Assembly (NCBI GenBank): GCA_028565635.1
Contig: JAOXYB010043503.1
Location: 1 to 27,386, forward strand
Reading direction: 5' to 3'
DNA length: 27,386 nt
DNA from: Phoronis ovalis
Lineage: Eukaryota > Phoronida > Phoronidae
Shown here: positions 1 through 10,896 of the stretch, in pieces
Layout: the number at the start of each line of letters is the position of its first letter
Numbering within the stretch: position 1 is the stretch's first letter
Made by a program: the position numbers and the translations under genes
Notes under the pieces: model-generated
Seen by the model: the letters and a program-made list of their open reading frames with translations, nothing else
What the model was told of the DNA's origin: nothing
Databases searched by the model: none

Positions 1-3000
1 CTACATAAAACAGAACCGTTTACTAGAATTCTCATCAAAGTGGCGGTGATTTTCGAACTCTGAGTTTAAAATGTATTCGCAAATATTGCCTATTTCTTTG
101 CCTATTTATTTATAAGTTTTGAACGAAATCAGAGCTCAACGCCAACAATTTTTGAGCTGCAGTAAGTTCAATCAAACCTTTGTAATGTCACTTGCGCTTT
201 AAGCACTGACCAGAGTGTTTCGTATTTTACCAAACTTATTTCGTATAACTTTATAATTACATGTATTATGTGGTATATGGCAGATTCTTATTCAAAATAT
301 CCAGAAAAAGATTTCACAGCAACCGTTTATGATCTAAAAACCAATCCCTGATGCTTTCTCAAAATTCTCTTTATCATTCTCTCGCATTCTCAGTATACGG
401 AGACAGATGGAATGGCATCAATATAAAACCTGATAAGGATAATCTTGTATTATAAATGACGCGATAGTTTACCTGGACAGAAGGTGAATATTTGCATTCT
501 GAGAAACAAGAATTTGCTTTTATGCGATCTTATCTCTTCCTGCAATATGTTTCCGTATTATAATTATTAAATTTTTAATCTTCAAAATTTATCGGAAAAG
601 ATATATTTACGGACGATGTTTATTCTGTTGTATGTTGCTTTAATGTACTCACACAATTGTTTTACAACCTGCCATGTGCACTACACTACAGTTCCTGCAA
701 TTATCATGAAAAATAAAAAAGCTTTAAGCAGATAGCTCGTAACTGAATTTAATGTAATTCACTGTATGTTTTATGAAAAAAATCTCGATACGTTAGTCAT
801 TTAGCAATGCATAAAGTAATGATTTATTTTATTTTGTTATTTTACTGTCCAAAAAGCAGGTATCCACACTGTAACACTATTAATAACACAAACAGAAATA
901 TAAATCTATAAGAATTGAATATAAACAAAATCATATAACCATAAGTCAAATGGGTATAAACATATTCATAACGCAATATCGATCAATGTAATGAGTTGAA
1001 AAGAAATTTTTCGTTTGATATCCAATTAATGAGAGGCGTTAAAAGTCTAATATAGGGGAAGTGGCAATAAAAAAGCATTGAATGGTTTTAGACAGGAGTG
1101 TCTATTTGCCATGCATTTAACTCGATCAATCTGAGATTTGAGACCTAAATGGCGGAAATGTGATGAGAAAGATATGAGAGATGCTTTTGCGGTATTGATC
1201 TGTGTTCCAGATCTTTTGTAGCTGAACTTAGCTTGAGCCCGAGGCGATTAGTAAAAATCAGTAATACGCAGTATTTATATAGTTGAAAATTAATTTTAAT
1301 AACTTTTTTAGAGCCAAATTATGATTTTCAAATGTTCACATTATATTTTCTTTGTATTAGGAAATGTATCTAGACTGTCAAAACTTCATGTTTAGTTAAC
1401 TAAATATGTATTAAAATAAATATTTTATGCATATTAATAAAATATTGTGAGTAGATATCGAATGAAAGTTTTTTTATATACATTTTGCAAAAAGAGATAT
1501 TTGATACCGAAAGCAAACGTAATGCTTTCTAATTACCTAGACTAAAACCTTTTTATCTTTAATACACTAACGTAACTACTTATGTTTTATTCCGATATTT
1601 ATCAGCTATAGTTTATTGAAATGTTATTACTGTAAAGCATATGGTATTGTGTACTTAAATTAGACTTATTTTAAATATTACGGAAACGCATCTAATAAAT
1701 GGATAGATAAAGTGGATCCTTCAACACGCATGATAAGACAAACAGTTGTAGACATTAACTATGGTGACGGTATAAAAACCGATTCTTCATGATAACTATA
1801 TGTCACTTTATTAATTCAAGTTTTCTGTCGCGCTACAAGGACTCATTTATTGACGGCCTACTCCAAGTTGGAGAGAAAATAAACCAACTCTAGCAACTAA
1901 CATTCATGGTAGGTTAAAGAAATACTTAAATTTTGAGATGTTATACTTGTGAATTCTTATACTCATATGTCTTTGCTTTCAGATTCAATTTGTAATTCTT
2001 CTTTGAAGTTCCATGTACATTTTGGAGAAAAGCGCCATAATATATTTACGTCCATTTATGATTTTTTTTTGTTTAAGAATTTACAATTCCATTTTTTTCT
2101 ATTGATGTTACTTTGACGTATTGTAATTTATGTTCAATCAAATTTTAAAAAAAAACAATTTCCAGAAAATATGATAACAGTAAATGGAAAATCAAAAATA
2201 ACGATTTTGAATCGTTTCCCTGAGGTGGCGCTTATTGTGCCGCTAAATATATACTCATTAAATTGTAGGATTTTTCTTTAAAAAGAGAGAGCAATACTGT
2301 TAACAAGTTAAGATAATATTAATGTCTAAATCGTGACACTGTGTTTAAAAAATAAATATTTTTGTATTTTTTAATTACATGCGTTAATATGCAAAAACCG
2401 TAAACTTCAAATATAAAATACAACTAGATCTAGCTCTTATATAATATATTAGAAGTTAGTTTCAGCCAAAAATGAGATCGGCTTTGGCACATGCACAGTT
2501 ACATATTGATCTAACTTTTGCTGCAAGAAATACTTTCATTTAGTATAGTCCACCGTTTTTGCAATGATCTATCATATTACAAGTTTATGTCATTTTTATC
2601 TCATTTAAACACTAAATATTGACTCTACCATAAACTGTCAGAGGGTTTAAAGATATCAAATTTACAACTGTCCTTAATCAGCAAACTCTATCACCTATCA
2701 GCTGTGTTACCTGTACAACCAAGACCTACGTTTGTAAGCTTTGAACAAGAAATAGATTCTAACGTGAGACACAGAGTAAAACAAAGGCTTTACCTATCTC
2801 CGTTACCTAGAGAGTTATCCGTAAAGTAATTTATCACCTGTTGATGAAAAGATCGACATGATAGACCAGAACATTGTGTCAAGCATTAAAACATTTGATT
2901 CTAGGTATTAGTATAGAGGTGGTGTTGAAATTTAGACTAAAAAAAAGCACTACCTATACTCAAGCTAAAAACTAAGTGAAATGGGAAATTGGGATGAGTT

Positions 3001-5639
3001 CGAAACATTTTTTTATTTATTGGAACTTCAGGGGTAGCTAAGCATCACACAACTTTTTTTACGCTGAATTCTTAAAACATAGGCCACTGCGTGTTGAAAT
3101 ACACGGAAAAAAATATACGTTAGATTTTATGATACAGTGTCAGACTGGGGGACATTTCGAATACATTGTGGTGTATTTAAACTCTGAAATTAGAAAACTT
3201 TTGAGTTCACGTCATAAATGTCCAACAGACGTGAGTATAATAGTTTATTTCTATATTTAGATTTCATTCATAGCTTTGATTTATTTATTTGTTTTATCAG
3301 TTTAGAGTTAAGCCCCTCATAAAATTTAAAACTGTGAATGGAAAATAGTTGCTAAGAAAGACCTATGAGTTGTATCTACTATGAAATATCACAAAATGTT
3401 ACATAATATCCGAAAAGTAACGGCAACAAAACCATGATGGTTAAAAATCCTGGAACCGTGTTACAGAGTATATTAAAATTACAAGCTGCGTGACAATATG
3501 TTTTTTATTGAAACAGAAATTTCACGTGCAATTTAATCATAATTATTCCATACTTATAACAAAATTGAAAAAATATTGTTCTAAGTAAAAAAATTAAATC
3601 AGTTACGTTTTGGCTGTTTTATTTCTATCAAAATTAATAGTACATAAATTAAATTTACAATTTGAATAAAACGCAACCTGATCATTTCCGTGAAAAAACT
3701 CCCGCAGGATGGAAGGTGTTGAATAAAGTCAATCAATTACGGAGCAATTTACGCACATAGGTACTTTTAATTTATTGATCTATAATTTGAAATTATTTCT
3801 GTTAAAAATAATTCAATACGAAGAAACTGTTCTCATTTTAATGATAACTCCGTTTAAGGCGTTTTATATGCGATAACGAAACATTTATTACTTCTTACCG
3901 CTTTGTTTCATCGATGCTAATTCTATCCTGTTATTCTTCTATAGTTTTAAGTTTGATAAGTTTTTAAATTTTAGAGTTTGTAATTATTTCACCAGCAGAC
4001 AGTTTTTTGAGTGGCACCTTAACTGAAACATTTGTTCCTGATTTGGAGACGAAAACAAATGGTAAAACAATACGTTAATGTAATAATTTCCTTAGACAAA
4101 TTTACTGATCAGAATTTCCACTACGTTAAGACAATAATGTTATCCAATCCGCATGCATTTTAAGCTATTTCCAATAATGACACACCAACTTGCAAGGTGT
4201 TTACTTTATAAGAATTCTTTTTTGTTATTTAATGTTTTATTTTATTTACTTTGTGTACCCTTGTATAGTCTGCAACAAATTTAAGAGCAATTTTGAAAAA
4301 TTATAATCTTTTTTATGATACGTAGTCAATGCCCAACTCAGCAAGAGAATAATTATGCCAGTAAGCGTAATTTAGCTAACGTGATTAAAACGTATGCTTA
4401 TGTAGATTATTTGTAAACACTTCAACTAGATCATTTAATTGGGTTAATTAAAATTAAAATCCATACATTTCCCAATCGTAGGTATTCATTCTCATCTTCC
4501 TCGCTAAGCCAGTCGCGTATATCCATGTAACATTTTTAAAATAAACAAAATCTTAGCACTGTTCTTACATATAAGATGCAAAATCTCCATTTTTTGTCAT
4601 AAGTAAAAACATTCCTTGTATAGTGTTCTATACCCTTAGCGTTTATTTGTTTACCATGTGTGGTGCCTGTTTTATGATGGTTTTTATATTTCACTATACA
4701 TTTTTCAAGCTATTTTATCAGCTTTAAGTTTTGTGCTCACGTGTGTTAGACAGTCTGAATGCTGTGATAGATACATGGTGTTTGTATTAATATTCTTTTT
4801 ATTAAATTGATTATCTGTTTAAGCTTAATCACTTTTATTTACTAATTACTAAAATTTGCTTAATCCATTTGTTATATTTTTTTGAGTTTTGGAATGCTTT
4901 TATTATAATTTAAACCTTAATGTCAGCCAATCATGATAGTAACACCCCTTTAACGGCCATTGTTTTGTACTTATAAAGTTTAAGGGCTAAGTCGTGTCCT
5001 TGATCTAACAGCAACAAAACGGCAATCAATGCAACGCTGCAATAAAAAATAAGTATAAAAACAAAACAAATAAAATAAAGCAGTTCGGTATTTCATATGA
5101 TATTAGTTTCGTCTGGATCAGATTAAAGGTATGCAACTTCTTATCCTAAAACAATCATAACATTCGGTTAGCGTATTTTCTTCCACAGACACCCTCTTTA
5201 ATATATTTGTCTTCCATTATTCTGTTTATGAGATTTTCCTCCTTAAAATGTGTAAATTTAAAGTGCATTGTTGCCATAAGCTCTTAGAGGTAGAATAAAA
5301 ATGTGGACTTAACACAGATTTAAATCTATTACAAATTTAATTTCATTTCATTGAAATGTTAAGACTGTCAACAGCAGTCGATAGTTAAACATTAAGGACA
5401 TTTTAAAAGTGTTTACAAATTCTTCACTTAATTCTTCTAATGAAATCGATCATCCACTTGTATATCAGCTATATATTAACATTTTAAAAATTAAATTTTA
5501 TATTTATTCCTCCAAAAACTGAGAAAAATATCCAATTTTCTTAAAATATAAATCGATCGAATAATGAAATAGTAATTAAGACAATTACATTTATGTAATT
5601 TATAAACGAATTTAATTAATATTTTTTTTACCAGTCACT
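1..5639. other. AT-rich spacer upstream of Nkx2.2
   Basis: No gene could be recognised. The region is A/T rich with homopolymer runs. It holds the + oriented CTCF-like core (2223-2232) and two protein-like open frames without ATG-led support (1135-1218 and 2623-2826), treated as findings. Confidence 0.6.
2223..2232 (+). promoter_or_regulatory. CTCF-like core AGGTGGCGCT, + orientation
   Basis: A perfect match to the conserved bilaterian CTCF core (AGRTGGCGCT) stands in strongly AT-rich surroundings, about 8.4 kb upstream of Nkx2.2. The flanking 5' half of the consensus is only partly matched. Confidence 0.35.
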
Positions 5640-6810
5640 CGTACTTATGGTGAGCAGAGATGTTTGTCAGCTGGTTGATACGTTTTACATACGTAATCTC
5701 ACGGTTACCTCGGGTCAGTACCAGTCATGTCTTTTACACGGTTCATGAACGCTTGGTTTTACCTGCGTTTAACTGTCAGATCAACCGTTTTGACTAGGCA
5801 CCTCCTGGCTTTGAGATCATTATTCATTAGAATTATGAAACATATGACACAAGTTATGAAATTTGGCATTGTTCTCCAAATGCCTCTAAAACATGAGGAC
5901 ATTACTCCTCGCATATCTCATAGAACTGTGCTCTTCTTTGGCCCAACTACAGCTCTACGCATCCCTACATATCACCTGACATGTCGTCTCCTGATTTTCA
6001 AAACAAAGCTTGACAAAAACTCAAAACAAAGTAACTAACTTATTTAAATGATACTGTAATCATTTTTTGTTTTTCAATTCAGTCAACGGTCAATAAAAGG
6101 GCAACTTAGGGTCATGCTATACCCGACTCCCAATACGCGGTTGGCGTTTACGAGGAATGTGTTTGCGGTATATTTGTAACATCCAGAATATGAAGAAGAA
6201 GAAACAAAAACATTTCCAAATCCATTTGAAGATATAAAGCCACATTTAAGATTAATTGTTTGCACAGACAATATCGTGTGAAATTTCACAGTTATTATAA
6301 TGTATTCCTTGAATTACAGTCTGTCTTTGTGCGGTATGCGTTACAAAGGAATATTAATACATTTAACTTTTATTATATGATGATTTTATTAGAACCTATC
6401 TTAATTCATACATTATTTGACGCTATCACCAGAATTAAATAGACATATTATCGTGCAGGTGCACCTTTTTGACGGGGGTGAACTTCACACTATGGTTAAC
6501 GTGTAGGGGTGTACCATGTAAATGGTTTACTTAAAGCAAGAGTTAAAGTTCATTACGGTCGAAGAGGTATGCGTATCTGCCATGTCTATCGCTGCCGGGT
6601 GAAGCGCATCCATGGTACTTCGAGAAATCACTTGAACCACCTATAAATCCGCCACCAGGGGCGTAATTGTTTCCCGAAACTGAACTGTAACCAGGGATAT
6701 AATTACTTTCGTAATAAATAGAAACTATAAAGTTCTCTTTCAAACGGAGGCGTCCCGCTAGCTGTATTATTACATTTTGGAAAATCAAATTACGATGTCT
6801 CTTCATTCGG
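5640..6810. other. GC-richer island with overlapping open frames on both strands
   Basis: Composition rises here relative to the flanks and several frames stay open at once. The longest are a + frame at 5727-6038 (103 codons) and minus frames at 6543-6806 (87 codons) and 6083-6289 (68 codons). The minus 6543-6806 product has a Gly/Ser/Tyr-rich middle (YAPGGGFIGGSSDFSKYHG), but the plus strand of the same stretch is equally open, so strand and coding status cannot be decided. Short palindromes AGGTGCACCT (6457-6466) and GTGAACTTCAC (6478-6488) lie between the two minus frames. It could be a small unrecognised gene, a decayed element or a regulatory island. Confidence 0.3.
6543..6806 (-). CDS. 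Doubtful small ORF, 87 residues, Gly/Ser/Tyr-rich, unrecognised
   Basis: I do not recognise this product. It has a basic N-terminus (MKRHRN), no clear signal peptide, a Gly/Ser/Tyr-rich middle and a polar C-terminus ending YLFDRNEL. A possible splice acceptor inside the frame (ATAATACAG, minus strand, near 6762) could make it an internal or terminal exon instead of a stand-alone gene. In favour is a G+C content above its flanks. Against it are the competing open frames on the + strand, no visible promoter and no known family. Confidence 0.2.
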   Translation of the reverse strand: MKRHRNLIFQNVIIQLAGRLRLKENFIVSIYYESNYIPGYSSVSGNNYAPGGGFIGGSSDFSKYHGCASPGSDRHGRYAYLFDRNEL

Positions 6811-8031
6811 TCAATGTTTCCCCGCTTACAGCACGAACCAGTAAATATTTTAAAATCGGTAATAAAACGTAAGACACGTACAAAGAAAAGAATTTGGGGG
6901 TGGTCTTACTTGTTTGCCGAAAAAAGAAAATTTGGTAATTAATTTAATAAAAACTAGATCCTGAATAAACACGGATCTAATCGAGATGATTTTCATATTT
7001 GTAAAAATTGTTTGCCGAAAAATCAATCACGTTTTTTGCCCGAGATCATCACTCCTGTTCACAAATTAAGATGTTAATTTTGAACCAATTATTCAAAGTG
7101 ACAGTTGCCTTGTAATGATATATGTAACTTGACATTTGACACGATATTAAGAAAAAATTATCCCACCTGGGGTTAAAGTTTGAGCATAAAACATTGCATT
7201 TCAATTTGTCAAATTCAGAACGCAAATTCGTAAATGATTATTTGTCAACAAGGGTTGTCATCGCATGGACACGTATTCAAGTAGAATCTGATTTACTGCA
7301 CTTTTTGTTGCCGCTTTTCAAATCAAATGCTGATTATTAAATTTATGGAAGAAGTTTGAAAAATAGTAGAAAATTAAACGGTAGTTGTATTTTAATGTGC
7401 AACGTTAAAGAATTTTTCACAGTGTACGGTAGGTGTGTTTAGATATCGTTTTTAATTTGTTAATCATTATTAAATAGTCATCATGATAACACCGTGTCAT
7501 GGCTCACGTTTTAGCAGGTGAGCGACCCGAATCTGGTAAAGACCTGTTCATTTATGCAAATGTTCATCACCGGTTTAAATCAAAACGCAAGTATTTGAAT
7601 TTAAAATCTAGTTTTATTTAAAAAAGTATGATATATAATATATTGCCACTGTTCTAATCAGTCTGCTTGCACATGTCTTATGAACAGATTATGTAACACT
7701 TATTATGCAACATTGTTCATATTTCCAGGTAATTCCATTAATATGTAAACTTGAAACTATCTGATTACTTGGTAGCTTCAAATTGACTTACTTAGTGCAT
7801 GTTGTTGTGTTTTTTTGGCTGACGACCCGTGCCGGACACAAGACTAGTAGCTATGAAGGCGGGGACATTTTAACAAGTTATTCAAGTGAAAAGTGAAGAG
7901 TTTATTTTTACTGTTGTTGAAACTGAAGTGCTGGTATTTACTGTTGGATAGCTACACTTCAAAGCCCTGCTAATAATACTACTATCTCCACACTCGAAAA
8001 TATTAGCTAACAGAGTTATCTTTTTAGTGAC

Positions 8032-8074
8032 CCGTAGTCCGGGGGTGGACTCAACAGACTGCGCCGGGCTACGG
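8032..8074. repeat. Inverted repeat / hairpin, 11-bp arms, 21-nt loop
   Basis: CCGTAGTCCGG (8032-8042) pairs with CCGGGCTACGG (8064-8074) with a single T-G wobble. The arms are GC-rich in an AT-rich setting. It lacks tRNA box spacing and hammerhead core motifs. Confidence 0.6.
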
Positions 8075-8178
8075 AAACAAATATGCAAATGCGCAATTAA
8101 ATTTTTGTTGTGCTCTCTTAATATCCAGTTATTACAGACTCATTTATTTAACACTAAAAAGACTTTTAAAAAATTCAG

Positions 8179-8761
8179 TCATAAATAGATTCTAGCTGCA
8201 TATGGCTCCACAAGGTCCATAAGTTCCTCGAGAAGTTTCTCCCTCACACACAGCAATTTAATTCGGGCTTGGGTAGGTGTTTTTTTTTTTCATTTATAAA
8301 AGTTGGATAATGCACCCTTAAATGGATGAAAGGAGAAAACACTCTCTAAACAGTCGTCGGCATACATCCTGGCATCTCTTCAAGACTTTTTCCAGTAACG
8401 GCAAATTACAATACTTGCGATGTCAACCACTAACAATGTCCCAGGCTTCTCGAGGCTTCATTAAAAACTTACAATAATCAGTGTACAATAAAAAAATATA
8501 CCAAATGTCGTAAAAATAAAACAGTATCTTATTACCAGAAAGTATTACCGGACTGATTATCAATTTTAGTTTGGTTATGAAAGGTGATCGGACAGAATGC
8601 AGGGAAGGATTATAGACCGCAGACTCGGCCAGGGGTTTGAATGATTGCTTAGTTTTATAAGGCTGCGACGATATTAAAAAATTGTCATTTGATAAAACAA
8701 AGAAAGCCCGGATACCAAATGCGTAAGCAATTAAGTTATATCCTGTCATCTGCTCAGACAA
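8179..8761 (-). pseudogene. Possible decayed coding sequence, unrecognised
   Basis: A 112-codon minus-strand frame (8761-8426) ends in TGA. The same frame then stays open for 34 more codons to TAA (8320-8318), with protein-like content such as LLEKVLKRCQDVCRRLFREC. A shifted frame at 8277-8182 reads RIKLLCVREKLLEELMDLV, downstream of an 11-A run. Charged, amphipathic residues on both sides of stops and a shift suggest a broken gene or transposon. AT-rich DNA throws up open frames of this length by chance, and no family is recognised. Confidence 0.2.
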
Positions 8762-10439
8762 TGTAGGGTTATTAATTTAAGGATATGCCACACTTCCAAA
8801 AGATGACCCCCGGAATCCGAACAGCGTAAGTCAACATAGTTTAGATCTTGGTACCCTAGCTATGTCGTATTGTTTAAGGTTTCAACTTATCCTAACTTTC
8901 AAGTGGATAATTTGAGAAAAATTCACAACTGTAGAACACTGATAAGAATTGCATTAAATAATGAAGTCTCGCCTCATTGATGCTGTAAAGAAAATAATAA
9001 AAAATATTACTACTTGGAATTTTTGTTTTATACATTTTATGGCTGATAAATAAGGCAATATATAATAGCTATCTGAGATTGATATTTACTTCATTATAAG
9101 GTTTATACGACTTTGGTCGACTGGCAACCGCACTAGTCCCGTTACTTATTTGCCTTACACCTTGTTTGGTCAAAATAAATCAAAGGAACCGACTAGGATT
9201 TAAATTTGATCTAATCCGTGAAATCACAAACGTACATAACGTGGTAGAGATTAAAAACTGACAGCAGGACAATAGATTACGGACGAACAGTAAATTTAAT
9301 AAGGGAAAACTACTCTTTGTCATGTTCAAATAGATTATTTTACCTTTCCTAATTGCCAAGAGGAGGTTACACAAATACCTTTGACTGAAGGCGCAAAATA
9401 ATCCGAGGAAATAATCTCAGCGATTGTGCGTCATCCTCATCTCACAGTAAAAGATTCCGTCCAACGAGGGGAGGTATGATTGGTTGCATTACTTTGAATT
9501 TCAGCATCTAGAAAAAGCGTGATAGGACTTAATTATAGTTTAAAAATTATAATAAATGAATTTAGTGTGATCATTTCGTCAGTAGTTTCCAGTTTCCTTT
9601 TTCTTTAATATACGTATTACAAAATATTCTAGAATAGCTAGATTATGTGATTTTATCTTTGCACATTATTAAACCGTCCCATATGACTTCAGTTTGATAA
9701 CTACAACTGCTTGATGATTTTGCTGCAATATTATTTTTTCTATATTCTGATATATTATTTTAAGTTCTACAAAATTAAGTCGCAGCGGTGTGTATGATAA
9801 ACATAACATGTACTTGACGGGCAAATACTTTTTGTTCTAGAAATTTAAACAAAATTGTCTTCCTTTTTATTTTATCCTTATCAATAGTTGATCATTGACG
9901 AGTATACCAAACAAGCTATTAATTTTGTTGTACTAACGATAAAACGTCAAATCCTCCAATCAGAAAAGTGCAATCAAATGAACAAGTATAATGTATATGT
10001 ATAAAAATTATAATGTTTGCTTAAATTTATTTCTGAAATTGGACTTTATTGTTAGCGATAGGGACTGAAAATTTGTTTGGAATTTCGAATATTTAAAGCT
10101 ATTTACACGTTTAATTTTTTATTTCTTTTGTCTGTTTTATATCGCACATTGACACTGTAGGGCATTTTGTTAAAAAGTACATTCTGTAAAGAACGTGCAA
10201 AGCCGGACGTAAAGAATGTCCGTCTATTGTGTGACACGTTCATCACTTCAGTATCCCATCTATCATCTTAGATAAAGCCTAACGAAAATTAAACGTTTTC
10301 CAGTAAATTGGGAAGTACATAAAATTTAAACTTTAAATAGAGCGAAAATTTCTTGTGTACGGTACCCAATGACAGCGACACCTATGCATCGATCATTAAT
10401 TGTGTGTATACATTTATAGACCGGCCCCTTTATTATATT

Positions 10440-10510
10440 TGACATCATAAATGACTTGGCTGTTAGTATGACACTTGGTGTCATGAAATATAGATGACAT
10501 CTGGATGTCA
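10440..10510. promoter_or_regulatory. Cluster of TGACA-type inverted repeats upstream of Nkx2.2
   Basis: Three TGACAT/C elements lie 167-237 bp before the ATG. They are a single TGACATC (10440-10446), the inverted repeat ATGACAC-TTG-GTGTCAT (10468-10484) and the inverted repeat TGACATC-TG-GATGTCA (10495-10510). TGACA/TGTCA is the core bound by TALE homeodomain proteins (Meis/Prep/TGIF). CACTTGG inside the first repeat is one base from an NK2 core. The proximal-promoter role is inferred from position. Confidence 0.4.
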
Positions 10511-10676
10511 CTACGGTTAAACCACAAAATTTTAACATATACAGGTTTACATAAAATATACAAAATCAAGCACGAGTTCAAAAACGGAAGCGAGAGAGGG
10601 ATATTTTAACGCATATTTTTTAATGTAATCAAGCGTTCTGGAATCGAAGAGCATCTGATATTTTATTTATTTATAG

Positions 10677-10896
10677 ATGGATACAGATTTGAACATGAAA
10701 GTAAGCAACTTTTCTATGAAAAACATTCTGGACATACACGACAAAGATCGGACTTCTGTCATCCCAGAATCCGGATCGGATATCCCATCAGGTAAACTTA
10801 CCCTTGGGACAACTGCTGGTGGACGAGATTGTATATATGGAGATGTTAATGAAAATCCGTATGCCAGGTGGCTTCAAAACAACGAAGGATTGCCTA
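10677..10896 (+). other. Nkx2.2: Nkx2.2 coding exon 1 (TN motif exon)
   Basis: This exon encodes 73 codons plus one base. It carries the TN repressor motif (residues 12-20) and the NPY.RWL motif (60-66). Its donor is A|GTAAGT at 10897-10902. Reading past the donor meets TAG within two codons, which supports a real splice. The ATG follows TTTATTTATTTATAG, a plausible splice acceptor, so a separate upstream 5'-UTR exon is possible. The base at -3 in the genomic context is T, a poor initiation context unless splicing supplies other bases. Confidence 0.93.

Larger units (their letters stand above)
6811..10439. other. AT-rich spacer between the 5.6-6.8 kb island and the Nkx2.2 promoter
   Basis: No convincing gene was found. 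It holds a strong hairpin (8032-8074), decayed-looking minus-strand open frames (8179-8761), an 11-base T run (8280-8290), a TCAAGTGG NK2-type site (8899-8906) and a patch at about 9180-9525 where an open frame is interrupted by four stops. Everything else is A/T-rich and featureless. Confidence 0.55.

Noticed and set aside
5727-6038. 103-codon + frame as a real gene
   Set aside because: There is no recognisable domain, promoter or splice context. It is kept only as part of the island description.
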